Positions 50,373 to 59,292 of a stretch of DNA of 64,000 bases are shown one piece after another; position 1 is the stretch's first letter; every line of letters begins with the position of its first letter. The stretch spans positions 1 to 64,000 of the forward strand of contig CACYHE010000001.1 in assembly GCA_902774185.1 (NCBI GenBank), read 5' to 3'. The translations under genes and the position numbers were made by a program. The stretch comes from an uncultured Bacteroidales bacterium (lineage in GTDB: Bacteria; Bacteroidota; Bacteroidia; Bacteroidales; Paludibacteraceae). Under the pieces are notes generated by a model. The model saw only the letters and a program-made list of their open reading frames with translations, made no database searches and was not told the DNA's origin.

Positions 50373-50984
50373 ATGGAAGTAGATCAACAATGGAAAAATC
50401 TCTTCGACAAGGATATTCTGAAAGAGAGCGTGAATATAATCGCGTTGTATATTACCATGTATGAACTACTGGAAGATACGCTTATTTCCCGCCCCAAGGA
50501 TTTCTTCACAGTGCTTGAATACGAAGAGCGAGCTAAACAGCAATATGAAGAGCATGTGCTTTCGTTATATGACAAAACTGCATGTCCGGGTATAGCATCA
50601 AAGAACAAAGAATTGATCGCTTCTTTGCTCTGGTTTATGAAGATGGAAGCGATTGATGATGAGGACATTCAAGTGTTTGCTAATTTACGGACGGTACGGA
50701 ATGAAATGACACATCAGATGTTGCATGCATTTGCCGAGGGTGGAAGTAAGTATTTGATACAATTGATGGAACTTTATAAGTTATTTTGTAAAATTGAGCG
50801 ATGGTGGATTTTGGAGATGGAGGTGCCTATTGGCGATGAATTTCCGCCAGACAAGGAGATAAAAGAAGAAGATGTGATGTCGGGAAATATGATTATACTG
50901 AATGCGATAATTGACATTTTGTCGAATGATAGCAATGCCAACTACAAAGAGGTATGTGAAGCAATAGGCGTGCCTGTTAAGTAG
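50373..50984 (+). CDS. HEPN-motif protein, possible abortive-infection RNase
   Basis: 203 residues, mostly helical. FANLRTVRNEMTHQML (about 104-119) contains the R-x4-H motif that marks HEPN ribonucleases. The first residues (LFDKDILKESVNIIALYITMYELL) look like other Bacteroidota HEPN-type proteins. The ATG at 50373 is chosen because the conserved TGTATGTGGGATTTG element (from about 50338) lies just upstream. No antitoxin is visible, so it may act alone or with the downstream methylase/OLD genes. Confidence 0.5.
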   Translation: MEVDQQWKNLFDKDILKESVNIIALYITMYELLEDTLISRPKDFFTVLEYEERAKQQYEEHVLSLYDKTACPGIASKNKELIASLLWFMKMEAIDDEDIQVFANLRTVRNEMTHQMLHAFAEGGSKYLIQLMELYKLFCKIERWWILEMEVPIGDEFPPDKEIKEEDVMSGNMIILNAIIDILSNDSNANYKEVCEAIGVPVK

Positions 50985-51041
50985 CAAATAAGGATGTTTT
51001 ATGCGCATTTGCACGACAAAATGCAAAAAAAAATCAAAAAG

Positions 51042-51084
51042 TTCCCCATATGCTTGCATATGTGGGAATTTTTTTGTAATTTTG
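51042..51084 (+). promoter_or_regulatory. overlapping terminator hairpin and promoter before the methylase
   Basis: TTCCCCATATG (51042-51052), CTTG, CATATGTGGGAA (51057-51068), T7, then TAATTTTG at 51077-51084. The loop CTTG supplies a -33 element (51054-51056), 20 bases from the -7 box. The hairpin can stop transcripts from the HEPN gene while its right arm is the spacer of the next promoter. Confidence 0.65.
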
Positions 51085-51137
51085 CGCGCTGAATTGATTT
51101 TATTTGTTATACGAGAGAATATTAACCACGTGAAACG

Positions 51138-53501
51138 ATGGATAAAGTAGAACTGGTACAGAAATTCATATCTCGATTGGTGGATAGTTATGGTTACTCC
51201 GCAAAGCAGATGAGTACAAACTTTGTGGTTGAGAACGGAGCAACGATAGATATCGCTATTTGGCGTGATGCTCAATCGCGCAAGGAGCAGAAGATGCCGG
51301 ATGTATGCGTAGCTATCGTATGCAATCCGGAATATGTGCGCATTGAAGCAGTAAATTATTTCAAGAACCTATTGAGTGTGCCGATGCAGACGCACCATTT
51401 CTTGGTGGCTAATAACCTGAAAGAAACGAAGGTGTTTTATCACAATACCATCCGTCCGGATAGCTTGGTGCATATTCCTGATTTCCCGAAAGCAGAGGAT
51501 TGTGCGGATGAGAATAAGTTGGAGAACTTTATTGCAAAGATGGTGGGGATTAATAAGGATTCTTTGTTTCATGCTTTTACGCGCTGTCATACTATTATCC
51601 GCAATAATGATAAACTATCTCCGGAAGCAGCCTTTGATGAAATTAGTAAGGTAATCTTCATTAAAATGAGGTATGAGCGCAGCAATCCAGAAGGAGAACT
51701 GCTATATAGCGCATCTAAATTTGAACGAGATGAGGAAGAATCGCATGATCCGGATTATATCAACTCGCTTTATCGTGAAGTGATATGGGATTATCGTTCG
51801 GTGCGATTGTTTGACGCGCAAGATAGAATCCGCATCAAACGTATAAGTTTTGTGATGATATTGAAAGAACTTGAGGTGGCAGACTTTAATTACACTGATG
51901 TGGATGTAAAGGGTGTAGCTTTCGAGGCATTTTTGGGTAAGACCTTCCGTGGTGAGTTAGGACAGTTCTTTACCCCTCGTTCGATTGTGAACTATATGAT
52001 TGAAGTGCTCAATCCGAAAGAAGGAGATAAAATATGTGATCCGTGTTGTGGTAGTGGTGGATTCTTGATTAGAGCATTTGAGTATATACAGGGGAAGATT
52101 GAGAAGGATGTGGATGCACAGATTAAGGCTGTGCAAGCATCGGATTTGTCAAATGCAGAAAAGAATAAACAGATAGAAGCGCTGCTGAGTGAACTAGATA
52201 AACGAAGGGTAGGCAGCCGTATGTGGAAATTGTGCAATGAATATCTATATGGCGTAGATGCAAATCCGCGGATGGCGCGTACATCAAAGATGAATATGAT
52301 CATGCATGGAGACGGACATGTAGGAATCTTCCAACATGATGGTTTAACGGACGTTAAAGGAGCAATTGAAGATGGAATGTTTGATATAGTGCTGATTAAC
52401 CCCCCCTATGGTGTACGCATCGATAGAAATTATGTAGATGAGGATTCCAATCAGCGAATTGACAAGAAATACGAACTGAAACAAACCGCGGCGGAGGCAT
52501 TGTTTGTTGAACGTACATTGAGACTGCTTAAACCGGGAGGAGTAGCCGGATTGGTGTTGCCGGATAGCATTATGTCGGTAATGGCATATGAGAGTGTCCG
52601 AAACTTCGTAGAGAATGTAGCGGAAATCTTGAATATCACCTCTATTCCGTCAGATGTATTTTTGTCTTCAGGAGCCAATGTGAAGCCGAGTATTCTGTTC
52701 TTGCGCAGAAATTCCGGAGTCTTTGACGAAAACTCAAAGATGAGTGTAGCAAAAGTGGATGATGCCGGAATCAATTCCTTGGGACAGGCGACGGAAAATG
52801 TTCAGTTGGATCAATGTGCCCCATTGGTTAGGCGCTGGATTGAACGAAAGGAAATGATAGATGGCGATTATGTAAAGGTGGTATCCCGCAGAGATTTGGA
52901 TAGGTGGAATATTGCACCTATATTTCGGGAATCGAAGATAAAATACCATAGTTGCTATTCGTATGTACCATTAAAGGAATTGCTAACGCTATCTAGGGAT
53001 GATGTGTGGATTCAAGATGATGAGGAATATAGAAGGGTAACGGTAAAATTATTTAATAAAGGACTGTGTGAACGGGATCGATTAATAGGAAGCAAGATTG
53101 GAACTAAGCGACAAAGACGTGTTCATACTGGTCAGTTTGTAATCTCAAAGATTGATGGAAAGAGTGGCGCATTTGGATACGTTCCTAAAGAATTGGAAGG
53201 AGCGATTGTAACATCCGATTTTATGGTATATGATGTTAATACAGAACGAGTTAATCCGGAATATTTAGAACTAGTATTATCTTCTCCGGCAATATTGGAT
53301 CAATATAAGGCAGAGAGTTTTGGTTCTACCGGACGAAAACGTTTGCAATTATCAACATTCGTCAGGACTTTAATTCCTCTTCCGTCGTTACGCGAACAGC
53401 AAGCGATGGTGGATGAAATTTCCTCTTTGCGCCAAAGGCAAAAAGAAGTGAAAGAACAATTGAATGAAGCAGTGAATGAATTTAGGAACAAATTATTTTG
53501 A
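51138..53501 (+). CDS. N6-adenine DNA methylase with HsdR_N and specificity domains
   Basis: 787 residues. Residues 1-140 resemble the HSDR_N_2 domain, but the usual E-x-K nuclease residues are not evident (VAIVCNPEY). Residues about 255-500 are an HsdM-like methylase: FFTPRSIVNYMIEVLNP, CDPCCGSGGFLIRAFEYI (SAM) and LINPPYGVRI (NPPY). The C-terminal 250 residues are an HsdS-like recognition half with IPLPSLREQQAMVDEI. The NPPY codons contain a C7 run (52400-52406). It overlaps the OLD-type gene, so a methylation-linked defence unit is likely. Confidence 0.8.
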   Translation: MDKVELVQKFISRLVDSYGYSAKQMSTNFVVENGATIDIAIWRDAQSRKEQKMPDVCVAIVCNPEYVRIEAVNYFKNLLSVPMQTHHFLVANNLKETKVFYHNTIRPDSLVHIPDFPKAEDCADENKLENFIAKMVGINKDSLFHAFTRCHTIIRNNDKLSPEAAFDEISKVIFIKMRYERSNPEGELLYSASKFERDEEESHDPDYINSLYREVIWDYRSVRLFDAQDRIRIKRISFVMILKELEVADFNYTDVDVKGVAFEAFLGKTFRGELGQFFTPRSIVNYMIEVLNPKEGDKICDPCCGSGGFLIRAFEYIQGKIEKDVDAQIKAVQASDLSNAEKNKQIEALLSELDKRRVGSRMWKLCNEYLYGVDANPRMARTSKMNMIMHGDGHVGIFQHDGLTDVKGAIEDGMFDIVLINPPYGVRIDRNYVDEDSNQRIDKKYELKQTAAEALFVERTLRLLKPGGVAGLVLPDSIMSVMAYESVRNFVENVAEILNITSIPSDVFLSSGANVKPSILFLRRNSGVFDENSKMSVAKVDDAGINSLGQATENVQLDQCAPLVRRWIERKEMIDGDYVKVVSRRDLDRWNIAPIFRESKIKYHSCYSYVPLKELLTLSRDDVWIQDDEEYRRVTVKLFNKGLCERDRLIGSKIGTKRQRRVHTGQFVISKIDGKSGAFGYVPKELEGAIVTSDFMVYDVNTERVNPEYLELVLSSPAILDQYKAESFGSTGRKRLQLSTFVRTLIPLPSLREQQAMVDEISSLRQRQKEVKEQLNEAVNEFRNKLF

Positions 53502-53509
53502 CTGAGTAT

Positions 53510-55225
53510 ATGCGGTTAAAGAGCTTACGTATTCAAGGATATAAAAATATTCAGGATCTGAAGATCGGTTTTGAAGATAAGGAAGGTATTACGTTGTTGA
53601 TAGGTAATAATGGTACCGGTAAAAGTAATATCATCGAGGCTGTCGCTTCTATTTTTGCCGGTCTATATGAGAATAGGATACATAAACCAACCTTCGATTA
53701 CGATGTCACGTATGAGATTAATTTTACAAAAGTGTCCATTTCGTTGCATGCCGGAGAATACACCATACATGTTAATGACGAGGAAATGACCAAAACTGCA
53801 TTTCAACTGAGGGCAAAAGAGTTTCTTCCAGAGAATGTAGTGGCGTGTTATAGCGGAGAGAGTTTGCGTTTATTTGAACATTATTTCCAACCATACTACA
53901 AAAGGTACGTAGATACTCTTAAAAAAGAAGATGGCATACCTGTTCTTCCGATGATATATGTCAATAAATACAATATAAAGATTGCTTTACTGACCTTGTT
54001 TTTCTGCAAGTGGGAAGAAAATGAAGATGTGAAACGCTTTTGTATGGAGACACTGCATATTAAGCGGCTGACAAAGGTTGTATTCCATTATAATAATAAA
54101 ATCATTCTCGCTTGGCCAGAAAATGCTGTGGTGAAGATGATTAAACAAATCAATGCTATTGGAGGAGTCGGAGCTATATCACCAGATACGTGTACGTATA
54201 AAGACATGGAAGAACTAAAAGCGCATTTGCATTATTTAGACGAGCGAATGTTCTTTAAATATATGTATGCGGCAACAATGCCTCTAGATAATAAGGCGAT
54301 CAAAGACATAGAGATTGAAATGGAGTTGGATAACGGTGTCGTGATTTCCATAGAGGAGTTGAGCGAGGGTGAAAAAAAATATCTTCTTATCAAGACCATT
54401 TTGGAGGTGATAAGTACTGAAAATTCTATCATCTTGTTTGATGAACCAGATGCGCATATTCATATTAGCAGAAAAGCGGAATTAAAAACTCAACTTCTGC
54501 CTTATAATAATCGTGAAACAATTATAACGACGCATTCACCTACATTAGCGATGTGTTTTGATAATTCCCATTTGCAAGGTTTGGGTAAGAATGCTAACGG
54601 ATACACTACATCAATTAGCAGAGATAAAGTGGATCTTATATCACAGATTACCGATGGACTATGGAGCGCACAAGAACTTAATGCATTTTTAGCATCCAAT
54701 AAACCTATATCGCTTTTGGTAGAAGGCAAAACAGACAAAATTCATTTGGAGGAGGCATTTGTACATCTCAAATCCAATTATCCAAATCTAGATTTCGATG
54801 TGTATTATTTTAGCGGAGCGGATAATATCCCACAATTTGTTAAAGGATTAAATACATGCAATATTGATTTGGTGCATAGAAAGATAATTGCGATTTTCGA
54901 CAATGATGCTGAAGGTAAAGATTGTTGTAACAAAACAACAGTTAAGTTTGATGGAAGTAAAAATAAAAAAGGTATGTATGCCATCACTTTGCCCATAACG
55001 AATACTACCATAGAAAACTATTACGCCAAAGAGTTATTTGCTGATACGTACTTTCAGGTGGCAAAAACAGGAGATTTCTCTGGGTTAATTACGAAAGAGA
55101 ACGAAAGAATATTAAAGCAAGCGAAGATTAAGTTTTCTGAACTGGTACAACAAGCTAATGATCCGACAATATTTATAGGTTTCAAACCTATTTTTGATAT
55201 TATCGATCAGATAAGAAAACTATGA
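53510..55225 (+). CDS. OLD-family ATPase-TOPRIM nuclease
   Basis: 571 residues. The AAA part has MRLKSLRIQGYKNI, Walker A IGNNGTGKSNIIEAV (about 34-48), the signature LSEGEKKYLLIKT and Walker B ILFDEPDAHIH (about 309). The TOPRIM part has LLVEGKTDKIHLEEAF (catalytic Glu) and AIFDNDAEG (DxD). This is the architecture of OLD and GajA, but no GajB helicase follows. A TTG start at 53498 overlapping the methylase stop is possible; ATG 53510 matches the family. Probable role: restriction partner of the methylase. Confidence 0.78.
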   Translation: MRLKSLRIQGYKNIQDLKIGFEDKEGITLLIGNNGTGKSNIIEAVASIFAGLYENRIHKPTFDYDVTYEINFTKVSISLHAGEYTIHVNDEEMTKTAFQLRAKEFLPENVVACYSGESLRLFEHYFQPYYKRYVDTLKKEDGIPVLPMIYVNKYNIKIALLTLFFCKWEENEDVKRFCMETLHIKRLTKVVFHYNNKIILAWPENAVVKMIKQINAIGGVGAISPDTCTYKDMEELKAHLHYLDERMFFKYMYAATMPLDNKAIKDIEIEMELDNGVVISIEELSEGEKKYLLIKTILEVISTENSIILFDEPDAHIHISRKAELKTQLLPYNNRETIITTHSPTLAMCFDNSHLQGLGKNANGYTTSISRDKVDLISQITDGLWSAQELNAFLASNKPISLLVEGKTDKIHLEEAFVHLKSNYPNLDFDVYYFSGADNIPQFVKGLNTCNIDLVHRKIIAIFDNDAEGKDCCNKTTVKFDGSKNKKGMYAITLPITNTTIENYYAKELFADTYFQVAKTGDFSGLITKENERILKQAKIKFSELVQQANDPTIFIGFKPIFDIIDQIRKL

Positions 55226-55285
55226 TGAAACTATAGAACAATGTAATAATTAAAGATGTAAACGTTAAAATTATAATGCTCCGTA

Positions 55286-55867
55286 ATGTTTGATATTAAA
55301 AATTGTGTAGATAGGGCTTTTATTCTGGAAGCGGCGAAGGAGTTTCCCGTTCGATTGTGTGGTTTTATTGTATATTCACGAAAAAATCCACATATTAGTC
55401 AATTGCTACGAGATATAGATTACTGGAAAGAGTTGGATGCTATATCTGGAGTGAATTGGCCGATTTTCGCCGTTCGTCCGGTAGCTCTTATGCGCACTTA
55501 CACGCGTTGTGATTCACGATTAGACGAAGTGGACGAAGAGATGGTGCGTATGTGTTTAGATATAGAAGAAGAGGAACTGCCGTGTTTTGTTTGCTTTATG
55601 TGGGATGAGCATGGTAATATGCGGAAAATTTCTCACAGGATTGATGATAGATCAGTTGCTTCTACACATGCTGATTTGAGAGAATTGGTGTCGCGTGTTG
55701 CTCGTGTAATCAACGATATCCATGAAGAATATATGCAGTCAGAGAATGTATTCAGGAATGTGAAAGTAGAAGTGGAGTCGTATAATGCACAGACTAAATT
55801 CAAATCTATTGTAAACGGAGCAGTTTGGATGATAGATATGTTTAATAGGTTACCGCAAGGTAGGTAG
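55286..55867 (+). CDS. hypothetical protein (193 aa) of the methylase/OLD cluster
   Basis: No family recognised. It is an acidic, mixed alpha/beta protein with a WPIFAVRPVALMRTYTRC segment, and LPCFVCFMWDEHGNM (about 92-106) followed by a long helix (residues 120-160). It follows the OLD gene after 60 bases on the same strand without a visible promoter, so it may be part of the same operon. Confidence 0.55.
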   Translation: MFDIKNCVDRAFILEAAKEFPVRLCGFIVYSRKNPHISQLLRDIDYWKELDAISGVNWPIFAVRPVALMRTYTRCDSRLDEVDEEMVRMCLDIEEEELPCFVCFMWDEHGNMRKISHRIDDRSVASTHADLRELVSRVARVINDIHEEYMQSENVFRNVKVEVESYNAQTKFKSIVNGAVWMIDMFNRLPQGR

Positions 55868-55970
55868 GAGAAATTGTATGCTTTACGCCCAATCCCTCTT
55901 ATCACCAACGTCAGGTAGGATGTCAGTTATTGAGTAAATCGTAGAAAGCAATTAAAGAAGATCAAAAAAT

Positions 55971-56864
55971 ATGTCTAAGATTTTGAGGAAATTTGTACTG
56001 TCATCGCCAAGTTTTTGGTTCTTTTTTGCGGTGTCTGTAATATGTATAAGTCTTACGATATGGTCTCAACAGAAGATTATTTCTACAGTGGACGAATATG
56101 AGAAGCAGATGGATAAATTGTATACTACTCTTGTACAGGATAGTCAAAAAAGCCCCATTGTCAATGTGGATAGTGTATGCGCTATATTAAATACATCTGG
56201 AAAATCCAAATCCAAGGATAAGGAAGTACTTCGCTATTGTTTAACAGAGATGGATAAATATGTACAAAGCGAAGTGTCAAAAAGCAATGCAGCATGCACA
56301 ACGTACGCAGCAGAAATCAAAAAACTTCTTGATAACCAATATTATAGAGTTCGTCAGGAGTATGAGGCCTTGCAAACATGGTGTGCGATATTAACGATTG
56401 TATTCTTGGTGTTTAGTTTTTATTCGCAATATAAGGCGGATGATATGGTAAAGCAGGGACGTAAGGGATTAAATGAGATTGAAACTATTCGGAAAGACGG
56501 ACAAACAAATATATATCAAATTCAGAAGGATGCTGAGAGATCCGTCTCAGAAATGAAGAATACAATAGAAGGCCAAGTGCAAAGTATGAATAAGAAAATT
56601 GACGAGGTGGAGAAAAAAATCACAGACGAATCGAACAAAATAGACAAGGAATTGACGCGATTGCAGACTGAGGTCGACCAAAAAGTAAGTGATGCCGGAG
56701 AAGCTTATACGCAGAGGATAGAAAAGAAAGCCACAGAATTAGATGAAAAAATATCATCTGCTCACTCTTTTATCGAGGAAGCAATGAAATCCATGCAGGG
56801 ATTTGTCGAGTTAAAAAAATTGGTGGATCAGCCTAACGACTACAATGGTGATAACAAAAAATAA
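55971..56864 (+). CDS. membrane-anchored coiled-coil protein
   Basis: 297 residues. Two hydrophobic segments (about 12-30 and 137-155) flank a periplasmic-size loop; the remaining 140 residues are a long coiled coil (QMNKKIDEVEKKITDESNKIDKEL type heptads). No family recognised. It resembles in plan the membrane parts of abortive-infection systems that attach a cytoplasmic effector to the membrane, but this is an inference from architecture. The next gene starts 7 bases downstream. Confidence 0.6.
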   Translation: MSKILRKFVLSSPSFWFFFAVSVICISLTIWSQQKIISTVDEYEKQMDKLYTTLVQDSQKSPIVNVDSVCAILNTSGKSKSKDKEVLRYCLTEMDKYVQSEVSKSNAACTTYAAEIKKLLDNQYYRVRQEYEALQTWCAILTIVFLVFSFYSQYKADDMVKQGRKGLNEIETIRKDGQTNIYQIQKDAERSVSEMKNTIEGQVQSMNKKIDEVEKKITDESNKIDKELTRLQTEVDQKVSDAGEAYTQRIEKKATELDEKISSAHSFIEEAMKSMQGFVELKKLVDQPNDYNGDNKK

Positions 56865-56871
56865 TACTACT

Positions 56872-57411
56872 ATGTTACGACAAGCGATTCAAGCTTCAAG
56901 AAGCAAAATTGACGTATTTGCAGATTTTGCAAGCGACTATTTGCGTTTGAGAATGGAGTATGCAGTAATTCAAAAACCCAAGCTGACGTTTGACGACTCA
57001 TCAAAGAATGCAGAAAATATGCAGCTGGTCTTTACATATGTTCTTAATCGCCAAACAAAAGAAAAACAATTGCAAGAATGTGCGCAAAATCTTGCAAATG
57101 CTTTTAATGAAGTAATCAAGACATTTTGTGAAGGCTTACGAGATGAACACTTAATGGATTATAATTCAGAGATTTTTGCTAATCTTCAGAATATTTTTTC
57201 AAAGTTTAATAGAATGGCTAATGCTGATGTTTTCAAAGGAATATTGTATATAGAGGATGCGAATAAACCTCTATTATTCGAGATATCTGATAAGTTAGCA
57301 ACTTATACCGGCAATGAGCAACTTGTACAATTAAAAGAGCAGATAGATGCGTTGCTTCATCTTGAAAGGGTAGAGAATAGTATTACAGAGGATGAGAATA
57401 TAATGAAATAA
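56872..57411 (+). CDS. hypothetical helical protein (179 aa)
   Basis: It is all-helical by appearance (MLRQAIQASRSKIDVFADFA, FNEVIKTFCEGLRDEHL). No family recognised. The ATG at 56872 is used because the longer frame from 56845 overlaps the previous gene. It is the last gene of the defence island before the polysaccharide genes resume. Confidence 0.55.
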   Translation: MLRQAIQASRSKIDVFADFASDYLRLRMEYAVIQKPKLTFDDSSKNAENMQLVFTYVLNRQTKEKQLQECAQNLANAFNEVIKTFCEGLRDEHLMDYNSEIFANLQNIFSKFNRMANADVFKGILYIEDANKPLLFEISDKLATYTGNEQLVQLKEQIDALLHLERVENSITEDENIMK

Positions 57412-57510
57412 GAATTAAATAGATTTGATTACATGCCAAAACAACCTGATTTGACATGACAACACATGCTGATAACATGGAATCCTGACGAATTACATAA
57501 AATCAACTAA

Positions 57511-57936
57511 ATGCATATGAGTAAGCAAACAACAGTAAATGATTGCAAGATTATTGACTTGCGTAAAATTCATGACCCAAGAGGAAATTTAACTCCTATA
57601 GAGGGTGGGGCAGACATCCCGTTTGACATCAAACGCATTTACTATCTTTATGATGTGCCTGGAGGTGAAAGCCGTGGAGCCCATGCACATAAAAAACTGC
57701 AACAGCTCATCGTTGCTGCCAGTGGTTCGTTTACAATTACGTTGGATGATGGCAAAGAGAAAAAATCGTTTACCCTCAACCGTTCCTATTATGGATTGTT
57801 GATAGTTCCTGGAATTTGGAGAGATTTGGATGATTTCTCATCTGGGGCCGTTCTCCTTTGTCTTGCAAGCGAGCATTACGATGCCGCTGATTACATTCGT
57901 GATTATGATGAGTTTTTAAAATACAAAGAAAATTGA
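57511..57936 (+). CDS. fdtA: dTDP-4-keto-6-deoxyglucose 3,4-ketoisomerase (FdtA/QdtA)
   Basis: 141 residues. The cupin fold has KIIDLRKIHDPRGNLTPIEG, IKRIYYLYDVPGGESRGAHAHKKLQQ (catalytic and metal-type His residues) and SYYGLLIVPGIWRDLDDFSSGAVLLCLAS. FdtA makes dTDP-3-keto-6-deoxygalactose (QdtA the gluco form), the precursor of 3-amino sugars. The FdtB-type aminotransferase is four genes downstream. A second ATG at 57517 may be the real start. Confidence 0.88.
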   Translation: MHMSKQTTVNDCKIIDLRKIHDPRGNLTPIEGGADIPFDIKRIYYLYDVPGGESRGAHAHKKLQQLIVAASGSFTITLDDGKEKKSFTLNRSYYGLLIVPGIWRDLDDFSSGAVLLCLASEHYDAADYIRDYDEFLKYKEN

Positions 57937-57937
57937 T

Positions 57938-58399
57938 ATGAACCAATCAGTTTTAGGATTATATTACGAAGATTTCGTAGTAGGTGAAACCATTAAGCAT
58001 TCATTGTCAAAGACTGTCTTTGAGAGTGACAATAACTTTTTCTCTTTGTTGACAATGAATCATCATCCCGTGCATACCAATTTGGATTATGCGCAGCAGA
58101 ATCAGCATGGAAAGATCCTTGTAGTTGGAACTTTGGTGTTCTCATTAGCGGTAGGCATGACTGTTCCGGATATCAGTGGCAAGGCGATTGCCAATTTGGA
58201 TTATGAGCAAATCAAACATCTTGGTCCTGTGTTTATTAATGATACGCTCTATGTACGTACTAAGATTTTGGATAAACGAGAATCGCAATCTAAGCAGGAT
58301 AGGGGAATTGTGTATGTTGAGACGATTGCAAGTAATCAGCTCGGACAGGATGTGCTCTCCTTCCGCAGACATGTTTTAATCAAAAAACGTAAAGTATGA
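57938..58399 (+). CDS. MaoC-like hot-dog hydratase/dehydratase
   Basis: 153 residues: YYEDFVVGETIKHSLSKTV, FSLLTMNHHPVHTNLDYAQ (the MaoC catalytic region with Asn and His) and VVGTLVFSLAVGMTV. MaoC enzymes hydrate enoyl-CoA or dehydrate 3-hydroxyacyl-CoA. The next gene, a CitE-like lyase, overlaps by 4 bases. Together they suggest formation of an unusual hydroxyacyl-CoA for N-acylation of a 3-amino sugar. Confidence 0.8.
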   Translation: MNQSVLGLYYEDFVVGETIKHSLSKTVFESDNNFFSLLTMNHHPVHTNLDYAQQNQHGKILVVGTLVFSLAVGMTVPDISGKAIANLDYEQIKHLGPVFINDTLYVRTKILDKRESQSKQDRGIVYVETIASNQLGQDVLSFRRHVLIKKRKV

Positions 58400-59292
58400 A
58401 TCAGTCACTATTGATGCGTAGCCTCATGTTTGTACCTGCGCATAATCAACACCTTTTGGAAAGTTCGATACACCGTGGAGCAGATGTGCTATTATTGGAT
58501 ATAGAAGACTCTGTCCCGCAATGTGATAAGCAAACGGCAAGAGATAATATTAAGGTATTTGTTGAGCGCGAAGATGTTCGTAAATTACAGGGGGGGGTGT
58601 TCGCCCGGGTTAACGATAGGGAGAGTGGCGAATTATTGCGTGATTTGTATCAGTTAACCATATCTGGAATAGCAGGATTCGTATATCCAAAATCAACTAA
58701 AGGCGAGGATGTCTATTTTGTGGGAAAACTCCTTGAAACAATAGAATATGAAAAGGGATTACCTATAGGAACATTCAAAGTTATTCCATTAATAGAGACT
58801 ACCGGAGCAGTAATGAATATCACGGATATATGCAATGCTTGTCCAAATCGTGTGGTAGCTGTGGCTTTTGGATGTGAAGACTATGTATCCGATATGCATG
58901 GGCAGCATGATCCAGAAGGACAAAGCATTTTTTGGGCACGCAATATGATTGTAAATGGAGCAAGAGCTTGCGGCGTGGCACCGATAGATACTGTGCATAT
59001 AGATGTTCATAATTTGGAAGATTTGGAGCGTAACCTGATTCTGTCAAAGAAATTAGGATTTGAAGGAATGTTAGTGCTCAATCCCAAGGAACTGCCTTTA
59101 GTGCATCAATATTTTTCTCCGAGTGAAGAAGAGATAGCTTGGGCACGCGAGATGGTGGCTCTATGTGATGAAGCAAAAGCAGAAGGTAAAGGAGTAGCAC
59201 TTATGAATGGAAAATTTGTAGGTCCTCCAATGCTTAAGATGGCGCAAAATATAATAGAAAAACAAAATTTGATAGAAAGAAAAATACAATGA
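58396..59292 (+). CDS. HpcH/HpaI aldolase / CitE-like lyase
   Basis: 298 residues: LMFVPAHNQHLLESSI, DVLLLDIEDSVP (metal-binding acidic residues), VIPLIETTGAVMNI and AVAFGCEDYVSDM are the standard CitE-family motifs. These enzymes make or split C-C bonds in CoA esters (malyl-, citramalyl- or beta-methylmalyl-CoA). In this setting with MaoC it may make a malyl-type acyl group. A G8 run (58590-58597) lies in the coding sequence. ATGA overlap with both neighbours. Confidence 0.8.
   Translation: MNQSLLMRSLMFVPAHNQHLLESSIHRGADVLLLDIEDSVPQCDKQTARDNIKVFVEREDVRKLQGGVFARVNDRESGELLRDLYQLTISGIAGFVYPKSTKGEDVYFVGKLLETIEYEKGLPIGTFKVIPLIETTGAVMNITDICNACPNRVVAVAFGCEDYVSDMHGQHDPEGQSIFWARNMIVNGARACGVAPIDTVHIDVHNLEDLERNLILSKKLGFEGMLVLNPKELPLVHQYFSPSEEEIAWAREMVALCDEAKAEGKGVALMNGKFVGPPMLKMAQNIIEKQNLIERKIQ

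Noticed and set aside
53510..55225. Complete Gabija system
   Set aside because: The GajA-like architecture is present, but no UvrD-type GajB helicase follows; the neighbours are a methylase and unknown genes.
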